A stretch of DNA of 52,164 bases. It comes from JBBRGK01 sp036741355 (GTDB lineage Bacteria; Chloroflexota; Dehalococcoidia; CAUJGQ01). The position numbers and the translations under genes were made by a program. Position 1 is the first letter of the stretch, and each line of letters begins with the position of its first letter. This document shows, piece after piece, positions 43,754-52,164 of this stretch. The stretch lies in NCBI GenBank assembly GCA_036741355.1, contig DAINSK010000025.1:1-52164 (forward strand). The letters are read 5' to 3'. The notes under the pieces were generated by a model. It ran no database searches. It was not told the DNA's origin and saw nothing but the letters and a program-made list of their open reading frames with translations.

Positions 43754-43822
43754 GGGTTTCCGCCCCGGAATTTGTACCCGCTAGTATGATACCCGCGAAT
43801 CAAATGATGCAAGCAGGTCCTA

Positions 43823-44977
43823 TCACACCACCCCAGCCTCTCGCATGCTGTCTATTTCCCTGGAGCTCATGCCCAGCAGTCCGCCGTAAATCTGCTCGTT
43901 GTGTTCGCCGAGGAGGGGCGCGCGGTTGGGCACGGCCGGCGCCTGCACGCCAGTGAACGGCAGCCCCGGACACGACACACGGCCGCCGTCGCCGAGCTCG
44001 GCCGTCTGGAAGAAGCCGCGCGTCGCGAGCTGCGGGCTGCCGAGGAGCGTAGGCGCGTCGTCGATCGGCGCGAACGTGTACCCCACCTCGGCGGCGGCTG
44101 AGAACCACTCGTAGCGACCGCGAGAGGCGACCGCTTCCCGGAAGTGCGGATCGATTTCCGACCAGCGCGCCTGGCGCTCCGCAGGATCGCTCCATTCATG
44201 CGTGGCGAACCGGTCGAGTCCTGAGAAGGTGGCGAACGACTCCCACTCGGCCCGCAGTGCCAGCAGGTAGAGCCAGCCGTCTTTAGCGCTCATTGTGTGG
44301 GGGAAGCCCTGTTTGCCGAGCGAACGGCTCTCGCGCGCCATTTCCAGTCCATGGTGAACGTACTGCGATATGTGGCGCGCCCAGTGGGCGGCGAACGCCT
44401 CCTGAATGGAAATATCGATGTGGATGCCCCGCTCGAGGCCCGCACGTACCGCGAACACGGCCGCCACCGTGGCAATCGCGCCATTCAGCCCGGCGATGTG
44501 CTGCGCGACGTTGCCTGCCAGCCGCAGTGGCTCGGCCTCCGCCCAGCCGGTCGCCGCGACGATCCCACCGGTCGATTGCAGGACGATCTCAGTCGCCTCC
44601 CAGTCGCGGCGCGGGCCCGTCTGTCCGAAGTTGCTGATGCTGGTGAGGACGATTTCGCGGCTAGCCCGACGCATCCATCGATAGGAGAGCCCCAGCCGTT
44701 CGAGGGTACCGGGACGGAAGTTTTCCACGACTGCATCGGCGTCTGTCAGCAGCCGTCGCAAGAGCGCCCGCCCGCGCCGGCTCTTCCAGTTCAGCGTTAC
44801 GCTCCGCTTGCGTCGATTGAGGAAATCGAACTCCACCGACCCTGATCTCGCGGAATACGAACGCAGCGGGTCGCCGCGATCCGGTCGCTCTACTTTGATC
44901 ACCTCGTGCCCTAGCTCGGCCATCAGCAGTGTGGCGAACGGTCCGGCCACGTGGTGCGAAAGATCGATCACCCTCAT
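43823..44977 (-). CDS. CaiB/BaiF CoA-transferase, probable non-catalytic partner
   Basis: A 384-residue class III CoA-transferase starting at ATG 44977, overlapping the end of the next transferase gene (ATGA). It begins 'MRVIDLSHHVAGPFATLLMAELGHEVIKVERPDRGDPLRS', the standard N-terminal fold. At the active-site position the family Asp is Gln159 ('GNVAQHIAGLNGA'). The longer in-frame ORF upstream of 44977 is antisense-like and not used. Likely forms a heteromer with the Asp-containing subunit at 44974-46275. The thioester acceptor is unknown. Confidence 0.87.
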   Translation of the reverse strand: MRVIDLSHHVAGPFATLLMAELGHEVIKVERPDRGDPLRSYSARSGSVEFDFLNRRKRSVTLNWKSRRGRALLRRLLTDADAVVENFRPGTLERLGLSYRWMRRASREIVLTSISNFGQTGPRRDWEATEIVLQSTGGIVAATGWAEAEPLRLAGNVAQHIAGLNGAIATVAAVFAVRAGLERGIHIDISIQEAFAAHWARHISQYVHHGLEMARESRSLGKQGFPHTMSAKDGWLYLLALRAEWESFATFSGLDRFATHEWSDPAERQARWSEIDPHFREAVASRGRYEWFSAAAEVGYTFAPIDDAPTLLGSPQLATRGFFQTAELGDGGRVSCPGLPFTGVQAPAVPNRAPLLGEHNEQIYGGLLGMSSREIDSMREAGVV

Positions 44978-46275
44978 CGGCCATCCCCGTCGCCGACGGG
45001 TAGAGGGAGGTCGAGCTTGCGCGCGAAGCCGGGATCCGTCGTGCCGGCCAGCTGGTTGGGCGGCACGCGAACTTCGCTTGTCCGGACAGGAACCAGAGCG
45101 CCCACGCGCTCGAGCCGCGTCACTTCGGCGGCCCCAACGCCCAGCCACGCCTTCAACACGCTGCGGTTGTCCTTGCCGATCGGCCGCTCAGGGGCCAGCG
45201 CCGTGCCGGGCGCTCCCACCACGCGCAGAGCAAGCGTCAGGTGCGGGTGAGCCGTGTGGCCGAGCACGGGGGCCAGCCGTGTTACCGGCTGCAACGCCTC
45301 GCGGGCGACGAGCTGTGCGTCGAAAGGAAGGTCCGATGCCTTTTGTACCGGACCGGCGGCGATGCCGCGCCCCTGCAACAATGCAGATGCCTCTTCCTTG
45401 GTACGATCCCGCGTCCAGGCCGCGACCTGAAGGTTGATGCGGTCATGATGCGCCAGCCGGCTTTCCACACTGTCGAACACGGGATCGCATAGACCCTCGG
45501 AGCCGATCAGTTCCCGCAGCACCTGCCATTGGTTGTCGTCACAAATGCTCAGCGCCAGCCAGTTGTCGTCACCGCTGCACGGATAGATGCCCTGCGGGAC
45601 GCAGGCGTCGTCGCGGTTGCCGGTCCGCGGCGGGGCAGTACCGTTGCGCGCGGCATACAGGACGGAATTTCCGAGCAAGTGGACGATCGCTTCGTACATG
45701 GAGAGGTCGAGCGTGCGTCCCTCCCCTGTCCGCTGACGATGTTCGAGCGCAGAGATCAAAGCCAGCGCGGCGTAGCGGCCGCTCGCCTGATCGGAGAAGA
45801 CGCCGCTGCCGACCCGCATCGGCGGATCGTCGACGGTACCCATCGACGCGTTCATTCCGCCCGCGGCCTCCGTACTGGGGCCGTAGGCAGGAAAGTTCTG
45901 CCAGGGACCAGGCACGCCGTACCCGGAAAGTTGCAAAACGATCAGATCGTGCTTGATTGCCCGCAACGCTGCTTCGTCAAAGCCGTAGGCTTTCATGACG
46001 GGCGGCCGGAAGTTGTTGCAGACGACGTCGGTGCTGGCGACGAGCCGGCGGGCGATCTCGTTACCTTCATGATTGCGGAGGTCGATGCCGATCGTCCGCT
46101 TGTTCAGGCCGATACCATCGATGACGGCGATGTAGTTGTCGTAGGTACCGCCTGGCCAGCCCACGCGCACCACGTCTGCCCCCATGTCGGCGAGCAGCCG
46201 GGTGCCCGACGGAAGCGAAAATGCCGCCTCGAACGCAAGCACGCGCACACCGCGCAGAGGCCGCCATTGCCTCAT
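44974..46275 (-). CDS. CaiB/BaiF CoA-transferase, catalytic-type subunit
   Basis: A 433-residue class III CoA-transferase. It starts 'MRQWRPLRGVRVLAFEAAFSLPSGTRLLADMGADVVRVGWPGG'. The active-site Asp is Asp162 ('GSGVFSDQASGRYAAL'), so it can form the acyl-enzyme. The 'RTGEGRTLDLSMYEA' block is typical. It lies 43 bp after the substrate-binding gene and is coupled to the Gln-type partner downstream, so both would be made in equal amounts. Confidence 0.9.
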   Translation of the reverse strand: MRQWRPLRGVRVLAFEAAFSLPSGTRLLADMGADVVRVGWPGGTYDNYIAVIDGIGLNKRTIGIDLRNHEGNEIARRLVASTDVVCNNFRPPVMKAYGFDEAALRAIKHDLIVLQLSGYGVPGPWQNFPAYGPSTEAAGGMNASMGTVDDPPMRVGSGVFSDQASGRYAALALISALEHRQRTGEGRTLDLSMYEAIVHLLGNSVLYAARNGTAPPRTGNRDDACVPQGIYPCSGDDNWLALSICDDNQWQVLRELIGSEGLCDPVFDSVESRLAHHDRINLQVAAWTRDRTKEEASALLQGRGIAAGPVQKASDLPFDAQLVAREALQPVTRLAPVLGHTAHPHLTLALRVVGAPGTALAPERPIGKDNRSVLKAWLGVGAAEVTRLERVGALVPVRTSEVRVPPNQLAGTTDPGFARKLDLPLPVGDGDGR

Positions 46276-46318
46276 CTACGCCGACTGCTTACTGCCAACT
46301 GCCCGCAGCCGATGGTTG

Positions 46319-48166
46319 TTAACTCTTCTTCTTCGAGGCGTCGTACCAGTAGAAGGGATAGATATCGTTCGCGGCAATGTAGACCGGCCACGGGTGGTAC
46401 AACGTGACGTCCCCGACCCAGGGCCAGTACAGGTTGAGTCCTCTCGCCTTGTAGCTGAACGGAATCGTGTACATCTGGCTACCCAGGTACTTCTCGATGC
46501 TGTGGGAAGTCGCGACCGCCTTCTGTAGATCCGACTCACGCAGCAGCGATTCGACCAATCCATCGAGCTGAGTGTCCTTCTGCCCGGCAGGCTTGCCGAT
46601 CTTCGACGGCGCAAACGGCGATCGGTCCTGCACGGACGCCGAGTGGTAATTGCTGCGCAGGTTATTCGCCACGCCGCCGTAGGTCGTGTTGGTAAAGATG
46701 GAGATGCCGTCGAAGGCCTGGTTGTAGTTGTAGTTCGGCACGTAGTCGCCGGAATAATCGACGTTTTTGAACTCCACCTGGATACCAGCCTGCTGCCACA
46801 TGCCGGCCAGCGTGTCGGCCCAGCGCTGGTAGTCTGTGCCGTACGGGGCGCCGTTCGGACCGTAAAACGTGGTTTTGAGCCCGTCGGCGTGCCCGGCCGC
46901 CGCGAGCAGCTTCTTCGCCTCGGCGACGTCATATTTGAAGTTCTGAGCCGAATCGCCCATGTCGCTGCTAAAGGGATCGATCCAGTAATCGCCCCATCCC
47001 TTACCCAGGAAGTTGTCGTACGCGAGGTCCAGGTTGATACCCGCCGCCTTGAACTTGTCGACGTCCGAGAACGACTGCGCGAAAAGCTGGCGATCGATCA
47101 GCTTGGACATCGCCTGACGCACACGGATGTCTTGAAATGGGCTGTTGCTCCAACCAAAGAACACGCCGGGCGGCGACGCGCCGTAGTCGGTCTGGTACAG
47201 CACCAACTGCGGCAGGTCCTTCTTGGTCTGGAGCACATCTTCCTGCCGCGCCACATTGCCCCAGATGCCGCCTGCCCGAAACTGGGACAGCAAAGTCGCG
47301 TACTCCGGCACGATGGGCCGCTCCCAGCCGTCGAGGTAGGGACGATCCTTTAAGTACCAACCGGGGTTGCGCTTGTAGCTGAACCCAACCGATGGCTTGT
47401 AGCTGTCGCGATACCAGCCGGTTGAGCCACGCGCATCGTGCTTCGGGTCAAAGGCGCCGCCGGCCTCACGCGGCATCACGTAGAAGCCGAGGGTGTTACC
47501 CAGGTAATCGAAAACGGCGCCGAGCGGGAACGCCGTCTTCAGCACCACCGTCTGGTTGTCGGGCGTCTCGACGCTCGTGAACGGCGAAGCCGGATTGAGG
47601 TCCTGGAACCAGTCCTTGCGGTAGACGGATTCGGCGTGGAACTTGTCGAAGCTGAACTTGATGTCCTGGGCATCGACTAACCGGCCGTTCGTCGGCGGTC
47701 GGGGGTCCCAATGTGCGTTTTGACGCAGCTTCATCGTGATCTGCAGGGCGTTCGGGTTGAGCTCGTAGCTCTCCACGATGTCGCCCTCGATCTCTCCGGT
47801 TGCCGGCTTACCGATGCCCGGCTTCCATTTAAAGAGGCGGCTGTACACGTAACCCGCCTCTGTACGATCGATGTTCGCGGTCGCGGCGATCGGGTCCATA
47901 CTTGTAATGTCGGTGGTCGTGTAATCCTGGTACACGCCTCCGGGCTGGATCGCCGCGGCCTGCGCCGCCTGCGGAGTGGCGGTCCGCACGCCCTGCTGCG
48001 AGCCCGACGCCGGCTTGGCCCCGGTCGCTTGATTGTTTTTACTGGAGCTACAACCGACGATCACCATTCCGGCAGCCGCGGCGCCCACTGCACCCGCGCC
48101 GCGAAGCAGCCTCCTGCGGCTGAACTCTGTTGCTAACACGCCACCCGACCCCATGCGCTGAGGCAT
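46319..48166 (-). CDS. ABC transporter substrate-binding lipoprotein (SBP family 5)
   Basis: A 615-residue exported receptor: Tat motif (S16-R-R-R-L-L21), lipobox ending Cys39, then 'GGVYQDYTTTDITSMDPIAATANIDR', 'MKLRQNAHWDPRPPTNGRLVDAQDIKFSFDKFHAE', 'KRNPGWYLKDRPYLDGWERPIVPEYATLLSQFRAGGI'. This 'P...NGR..DA.D...' form is the same SBP subgroup as the partial protein at 1-846. CAGGAGGGGAAA precedes ATG 48166. First gene of the leftward CoA-transferase/transporter operon and divergent from tetR. Confidence 0.93.
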   Translation of the reverse strand: MPQRMGSGGVLATEFSRRRLLRGAGAVGAAAAGMVIVGCSSSKNNQATGAKPASGSQQGVRTATPQAAQAAAIQPGGVYQDYTTTDITSMDPIAATANIDRTEAGYVYSRLFKWKPGIGKPATGEIEGDIVESYELNPNALQITMKLRQNAHWDPRPPTNGRLVDAQDIKFSFDKFHAESVYRKDWFQDLNPASPFTSVETPDNQTVVLKTAFPLGAVFDYLGNTLGFYVMPREAGGAFDPKHDARGSTGWYRDSYKPSVGFSYKRNPGWYLKDRPYLDGWERPIVPEYATLLSQFRAGGIWGNVARQEDVLQTKKDLPQLVLYQTDYGASPPGVFFGWSNSPFQDIRVRQAMSKLIDRQLFAQSFSDVDKFKAAGINLDLAYDNFLGKGWGDYWIDPFSSDMGDSAQNFKYDVAEAKKLLAAAGHADGLKTTFYGPNGAPYGTDYQRWADTLAGMWQQAGIQVEFKNVDYSGDYVPNYNYNQAFDGISIFTNTTYGGVANNLRSNYHSASVQDRSPFAPSKIGKPAGQKDTQLDGLVESLLRESDLQKAVATSHSIEKYLGSQMYTIPFSYKARGLNLYWPWVGDVTLYHPWPVYIAANDIYPFYWYDASKKKS

Positions 48167-48195
48167 TTTCCCCTCCTGCAGGCGCTTTCCAGCCA

Positions 48196-48223
48196 TCGAC
48201 AACATTTGCACGCTGAGTATAAT
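48196..48223 (+). promoter_or_regulatory. promoter of the tetR/CoA-transferase operon
   Basis: TCGACA (48196-48201), 16 bp spacer, perfect TATAAT (48218-48223), 65 bp before ATG 48288. Its -10 lies inside the palindrome at 48206-48235. Confidence 0.62.
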
Positions 48224-48235
48224 CTCAATCGTCAA
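48206..48235. promoter_or_regulatory. putative TetR operator
   Basis: A 30 bp dyad TTG-N5-TGAG-N6-CTCA-N5-CAA, centred on TATAAT. It overlaps the -10 of both divergent promoters, so one bound repressor would silence both directions. The symmetry and position fit a TetR-family operator; binding is inference. Confidence 0.58.
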
Positions 48236-48243
48236 GGAATCAA
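48216..48243 (-). promoter_or_regulatory. promoter of the leftward substrate-binding protein operon
   Basis: On the minus strand TTGATT (48243-48238), 16 bp spacer, TATACT (48221-48216). A second TTGACG lies inside the spacer only 8 bp from the -10. 50 bp before ATG 48166. Confidence 0.55.
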
Positions 48244-48287
48244 GTATTCGGCACGTACTTCGCGAAGAAACAAAGGTGGTTACGACG

Positions 48288-48926
48288 ATGAGTACTACCA
48301 GCGGATTGCGCGGTCACCGCGTCCAAAACGTCGAGAAGGCAGAAGGCCGGCGGCGGGACATCCTGGTGGCGGCAGCTCATATCTTTGCCCGAGACGGTTA
48401 TGTGAGTGCTTCGCTGGACGACGTGGCCGCGAAGATTGGGGTGACCAAGGGTGTCATTTATTACTACTTCCGCAGCAAGGAAGAGATCTTCACCGAAATC
48501 CGGGCGACCGCCATTCGCGAGGCGACCGAGCGGCTGGAAGCGATCATGGCGTCGGGCATGCCCGCGGACGTGATGCTGCGCCTGGCCGTCCATGACATTG
48601 TGAGCCACATCCCCGACGACCTCGACCGCTATGCAAACATCCTTCACGCCGGAGAGCGCCTAAGCGTTCAGAGCCACGAGCTCGTCCGAGAACTGCAGAG
48701 GCGCTTCGAGCAGCTGTTCCGAGAGATCGTCGAGGGCGGTATTCGCCAAGGCACGTTCGTCGAACATAATGCAAAAGTGGTGACCTTTACGATCTTGCGC
48801 GCCTGCCTTGGCGTGGCCGACTGGTACTCACCGGACGGGCCGCTTTCGGCAGAGGTCATCGCCCAGCAAGTCACGGACCTGGTGATGACCGGTATCATCA
48901 AACCACGCCTGTCCGAGGACTCATGA
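48288..48926 (+). CDS. TetR family transcriptional regulator
   Basis: A 212-residue repressor: helix-turn-helix at ~20-65 ('RRDILVAAAHIFARDGYVSASLDDVAAKIGVTKGVIYYYFRSKEEIF'), then an effector domain including 'LQRRFEQLFREIVEGGIRQGTF' with a 'YSPDGPLSAEVIAQQVTDLVMTGI' end, typical of the FadR/acyl-CoA-like subgroup. ATG 48288 has AAAGGTGG upstream; GTG 48276 is an alternative. Its stop overlaps the next gene's ATG (ATGA). Probably controls both directions through 48206-48235; a CoA thioester is a reasonable ligand guess (inference). Confidence 0.9.
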   Translation: MSTTSGLRGHRVQNVEKAEGRRRDILVAAAHIFARDGYVSASLDDVAAKIGVTKGVIYYYFRSKEEIFTEIRATAIREATERLEAIMASGMPADVMLRLAVHDIVSHIPDDLDRYANILHAGERLSVQSHELVRELQRRFEQLFREIVEGGIRQGTFVEHNAKVVTFTILRACLGVADWYSPDGPLSAEVIAQQVTDLVMTGIIKPRLSEDS

Positions 48927-50122
48927 CCAACGCCTCCGGTCCAATCCACGGATTTCGCGTTCTCGACGCCTGCGACGAGCTTGCCGTCTACGCCACGCGG
49001 TTGCTGGTGAACCTGGGTGCGGAGGTGGTGCGGCTGGAACCACCCGGCGGCGATCCGATGCGCCGGTTCCCTCCGCTCGTCGACGGCGTCAGCCTCTACA
49101 ACGAACATTTCAACGCCGGCAAACGCAGCCTGACACTCGACCTCTCCACCGCCGACGGAGTCGCTTGGCTCGGTCGCCTGCTGGCGACGTGTAACGCCGT
49201 AGTCGAGTCTGGCCCGGCAGACGGACTGCTCAGCACGCGTGTCGGCGTGGAGCGCCTGCGCGAATTCCGGCCGGACCTGGTGATCGTCAGCGTCACCCCC
49301 TTCGGGCTGAACGGACCGCGGCGCGGGAACAGCGGCGGCGATCTTGTCGTCTCAGCCGAGAGCGGACTGCTGGCGCTCAACGGTCGCCCGGACGGCCCTC
49401 CGCACCGCCCCGGCGGAGAGCAGGCGGCGCACATGGCCGGCCTGCTGGCGGCGAACGCGGCGCTGATGGGGATCTTCGATCAGCAGCGTAACGGCCGCGG
49501 CTGTCACGTCGAGGTGCCGGCAAACTTCGCGGCGACTCTTTCCACGCTGCAGACCGGTAATGCCAACGCATACACCTGGCAGGGGCGCGTTCCGAAGCGC
49601 CGCGGCATGGGAATGCCGGCGTTTCGGTCGTTGTACGAGGCCGCGGACGGCTGGATCGTGTTGGTTGCGCTTCCGGGGCAGTGGGATAACCTGGTGCGCC
49701 TGCTGGCGGCGCACGACGCCGAAGGAGATCTGGGCGCGCCGGAGTACCAGGACGGTCAGCACCGTTTCGCCCACGCCGATCACATCAACGGCGTGATCGG
49801 CGCGTTCACCCGGTGCCATGACAAGCAGTTCCTGTTCGAGACGGCGCAGACCGCGGGCGTGGCGTGCACGCCGGTGAACTACCCATCCGACATCGTCGCC
49901 GACCCGTTCCTGAAGCAGCGGGACTTCTTCCGCGAGGTCGAGCATCCGCGATTGAACCGGAATCTCACCTATTCAGGCCCGCCGTTTCACTTCGCGGACC
50001 GCCCGGTCGGCACCTGGACGGCCGCTGCTGAAACGGGCCAGGACAACCGGGCGATATGGGCGGATGAGTTGGGCATGAGTGCGGAAACGCCGGTGTCGCT
50101 CAGCCAAACGGAGGGATCATGA
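48923..50122 (+). CDS. CaiB/BaiF CoA-transferase, probable non-catalytic partner
   Basis: A 399-residue class III CoA-transferase ('GFRVLDACDELAVYATRLLVNLGAEVVRLEPPGGDPMRRFP'). At the active-site position Asp is replaced by Ala169 ('GGEQAAHMAGLLAA'), so it should not form the acyl-enzyme. It overlaps tetR and the following transferase gene by four bases each, the tightest coupling in the window. Most likely the structural partner of the 408-residue protein. Confidence 0.88.
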   Translation: MTNASGPIHGFRVLDACDELAVYATRLLVNLGAEVVRLEPPGGDPMRRFPPLVDGVSLYNEHFNAGKRSLTLDLSTADGVAWLGRLLATCNAVVESGPADGLLSTRVGVERLREFRPDLVIVSVTPFGLNGPRRGNSGGDLVVSAESGLLALNGRPDGPPHRPGGEQAAHMAGLLAANAALMGIFDQQRNGRGCHVEVPANFAATLSTLQTGNANAYTWQGRVPKRRGMGMPAFRSLYEAADGWIVLVALPGQWDNLVRLLAAHDAEGDLGAPEYQDGQHRFAHADHINGVIGAFTRCHDKQFLFETAQTAGVACTPVNYPSDIVADPFLKQRDFFREVEHPRLNRNLTYSGPPFHFADRPVGTWTAAAETGQDNRAIWADELGMSAETPVSLSQTEGS

Positions 50123-51345
50123 CGAGCCACGACGGCGAATGGCTGCCGCTGCAGGGCGTGCGAGTGCTGGATCTCACCTGGATGATCGCCGGTCCGCTCT
50201 GCACCAGGCTGCTGGCGAACTTCGGCGCCGACGTAATCAAGATCGAATCCTATAACCGCGTCGACCGTGTACGCGAGACGGGGCCGCACCCGGATGGACC
50301 GTGGAGCTATAACGAAGATGGCTCCTTCAACGACGTCAACCTCGGCAAGCGAAGCACGCTTGTCAACTTGAACAAGCCAGAGGGGCAGGCGCTCGCCAAA
50401 CGGATGGCGGCGGTGTCGGACGTGGTCATGGCGAATTTCACCGGCGACCGGCTGGACCGTTGGAACCTCGGCTTTCGAGACCTCGTGCCGGTGCGTCCGG
50501 ACCTGATCTTTCTCAATATGCCGGTCTTTGAAAGCAGCGGTCCTCGACAACGCTGGGGCGCGATCGGGAATCATATCAACGCGCTCGGCGGGGTCAACGG
50601 CATCTCGGGGTCAGAATCCGACCCACCGTTTGGGTTGGGTCCGCTCTATCCCGATTTCAGCGGCAACCCCTTTCATGCCGCGGCTGCGATCATCTCCGCA
50701 CTGATCGAGCGCGATCGTGGCTCGGGCGCGCAGATGATCGAGGTCAGCCAGTACGAGTCCACGATCAGCTTGCTGGGACCGGCGCTGATGCAGCAGGCCG
50801 CCACCGGCCGCAATCCCGCCCGCCGCGGCAGCCGTTCCGACCGCAGTTGCCCGCATAACGTCTACCCGGCCGCCGGTGAGGACCGCTGGATCGCGATCGA
50901 CGTGTCGACTGAAGCGCAGTGGGAAGCGCTGTGTCGTTCCCTCGACCAGGATGCGTGGCGCTGCGACGCGCGCTTTGCTACGTTGGACGGGCGGCGGGCA
51001 AACGAAGACGCACTCGATGAGCTGATCGCGTCACAGACCGTTCACTTCACCGCCCCCGAGCTCGGCGGTCGCCTGCAGACCGCTGGCGTCGGGGCGTCGC
51101 CGGTTAACCACCTCGACGATTTGTTAGCCGATCCGTGGTACCGCGACGAGTACTTCACCGAGTTGAGCGGCCCCGAAGGCTGCCTTTTTACCACGCACAG
51201 CGAGCCGATACGCCCGTTCGGACATAAGCAACCGGTCTACCGTTCGCCTATGCTCGGCGAGCACACAGACGAGGTGCTTCACGGCCTATTCGGAATGGAG
51301 CAGCCCGCGATCGACGAGCTTCATGCGGCCGGTGTGCTCGCCTGA
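50119..51345 (+). CDS. CaiB/BaiF CoA-transferase, catalytic-type subunit
   Basis: A 408-residue class III CoA-transferase ('GVRVLDLTWMIAGPLCTRLLANFGADVIKIESYNRVD'). The catalytic Asp is Asp179 ('GPLYPDFSGNPFHAA'), and the 'MIEVSQYESTISLLGP' block is intact. It completes the pair with the Ala-type gene just upstream. An acid activated here could pass to the SDR 147 bp downstream or to enzymes outside the window. Confidence 0.91.
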   Translation: MTSHDGEWLPLQGVRVLDLTWMIAGPLCTRLLANFGADVIKIESYNRVDRVRETGPHPDGPWSYNEDGSFNDVNLGKRSTLVNLNKPEGQALAKRMAAVSDVVMANFTGDRLDRWNLGFRDLVPVRPDLIFLNMPVFESSGPRQRWGAIGNHINALGGVNGISGSESDPPFGLGPLYPDFSGNPFHAAAAIISALIERDRGSGAQMIEVSQYESTISLLGPALMQQAATGRNPARRGSRSDRSCPHNVYPAAGEDRWIAIDVSTEAQWEALCRSLDQDAWRCDARFATLDGRRANEDALDELIASQTVHFTAPELGGRLQTAGVGASPVNHLDDLLADPWYRDEYFTELSGPEGCLFTTHSEPIRPFGHKQPVYRSPMLGEHTDEVLHGLFGMEQPAIDELHAAGVLA

Positions 51346-51492
51346 CGCGCCGATCGGTGGTCGAGAGGGTGGTCCCGAGGCCAGTTGCTGATCTGTCTCG
51401 TACCGCGCCGCCTTGGATTACGGCTTTTATGCCGGTGCTCGCCAGTATCGGGCGGTACCGGCAAGCGTCGCTTCATTGGGAAGGGATGGAGT

Positions 51493-52164
51493 ATGGGCAC
51501 AAGGATGGAGGGCAAGGTCGCGGTCGTCACGGGCGGGACGAGCGGCATCGGCGAAGCTACGGTCCGCCTGTTCGTTCAGGAGGGCGCCCGCGTCGTCTTC
51601 TCGGGTCGATCTGAAGAAGCGGGTGAATCGCTCGCGTCCGAACTCGGAGCCAGTGTGCGTTTCATCCGGGCCGACGTTACGCGGGAACCCGAGATCAAGG
51701 AGACGATCGACCTCGCCGTCTCGAAGTTTGGACGGCTCGACTCTCTTTTCAACAATGCCGGCGGACCGACACGCGGCGGAATCGAAGACGTCACTGTAGA
51801 AGATTTTCACTACGCCATGGACCTGCTGCTCGGCAGCGTTGTGTTCGGCATCAAGCACGCGGCGCCGATCATGAAGTCGCAGGGCAGCGGAAGGATCATC
51901 AACAACTCCAGCGTAGCGGCGCTGCGTACTGGAATGGGCGACTTACTCTACAGCGCGGCAAAAGCAGCAGTCACCCAGGTGACGCGAATCGCGGGCATGG
52001 AGCTTGGGCGGTACGGCATCACCGTGAACAGCATCTCTCCCGGCGCGATCGCCACGCCAATCTTCTACGGCGGCTCGGCGGCCGCGCGCAGACTGGAGCC
52101 GGCGCACGATGCGGCGAAGATGCGCAAACTCACGTCGAACCTCGGCAAAGCCACGCCGCTGCAT
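51493..52164 (+). CDS. short-chain dehydrogenase/reductase (SDR), C-terminus beyond right edge
   Basis: The frame is open from ATG 51493 (GGGAAGGGATGGAG upstream) to the window end, 224 codons. Motifs: 'VTGGTSGIGEA' cofactor loop, 'LDSLFNNAGGPTRGG', 'IINNSSVAA' Ser and 'YSAAKAA' YxxxK. Residue 38-40 'SGRSEE' suggests NADP or mixed preference. It lacks only the last ~40 residues. It could oxidise an alcohol in the same pathway as the CoA-transferases. Confidence 0.88.
   Translation, partial: MGTRMEGKVAVVTGGTSGIGEATVRLFVQEGARVVFSGRSEEAGESLASELGASVRFIRADVTREPEIKETIDLAVSKFGRLDSLFNNAGGPTRGGIEDVTVEDFHYAMDLLLGSVVFGIKHAAPIMKSQGSGRIINNSSVAALRTGMGDLLYSAAKAAVTQVTRIAGMELGRYGITVNSISPGAIATPIFYGGSAAARRLEPAHDAAKMRKLTSNLGKATPLH

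Noticed and set aside
44978..45148. Upstream extension of the CaiB gene at 43823
   Set aside because: Overlaps the neighbouring transferase gene and is not family-like; ATG 44977 with ATGA coupling is better.

Overview
This is a 52 kb, gene-dense, mostly high-GC bacterial window. It carries no rRNA, tRNA or CRISPR array that I could see. The makeup points to a Chloroflexota-like heterotroph: Tat-type lipoprotein substrate-binding proteins, many oligopeptide-class (Dpp/Opp) ABC permeases, six short-chain dehydrogenases (SDRs), a luciferase-like flavin oxidoreductase, many CaiB/BaiF CoA-transferases and GC-rich structured intergenic repeats. The phylum call is inference from gene content; no marker gene is present.

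Layout: 1-4630 has visibly lower GC. It holds a minus-strand operon (nitroreductase, two permeases, a substrate-binding protein running off the left edge) and a divergent LysR regulator. 4660-16783 is a mixed housekeeping/accessory stretch: SDR, alpha/beta hydrolase, a tiny zinc-binding protein, DUF1003, two secreted proteins, a toxin-antitoxin remnant, DUF2277, ThuA-like, SDR, a nitrite reductase/nitrite transporter pair and an MFS exporter. It also holds two members of a structured inverted-repeat element. 16940-26082 is a nine-gene minus-strand operon that joins an ABC importer to a catabolic set (crotonase, flavin monooxygenase-like enzyme, two SDRs, a tandem dimeric-barrel protein). 26200-33099 carries flavoproteins, an SDR, HIT and Gfo/Idh/MocA proteins, and a biotin carboxylase with a biotinyl carrier. 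33204-35130 is a third permease pair.

35466-35855 is an orphan antitoxin. 35934-52164 is a CoA-transferase/importer locus arranged around a divergent TetR regulator: three substrate-binding proteins (one lacking its signal peptide), a permease pair, and six CaiB/BaiF domains on five polypeptides, ending in an SDR cut by the right edge.

The most interesting signals are these. (i) The six CaiB/BaiF domains form three pairs, each with one partner that keeps the catalytic Asp and one that has lost it; one pair is fused into a single 822-residue protein. (ii) Divergent TetR and transporter promoters share one -10 region inside a palindrome. (iii) Three ABC-transporter loci share a similar promoter. 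(iv) A double-hairpin repeat shows compensatory base changes between its four copies. (v) Four permease pairs and five substrate-binding proteins have no ATPase gene in the window.
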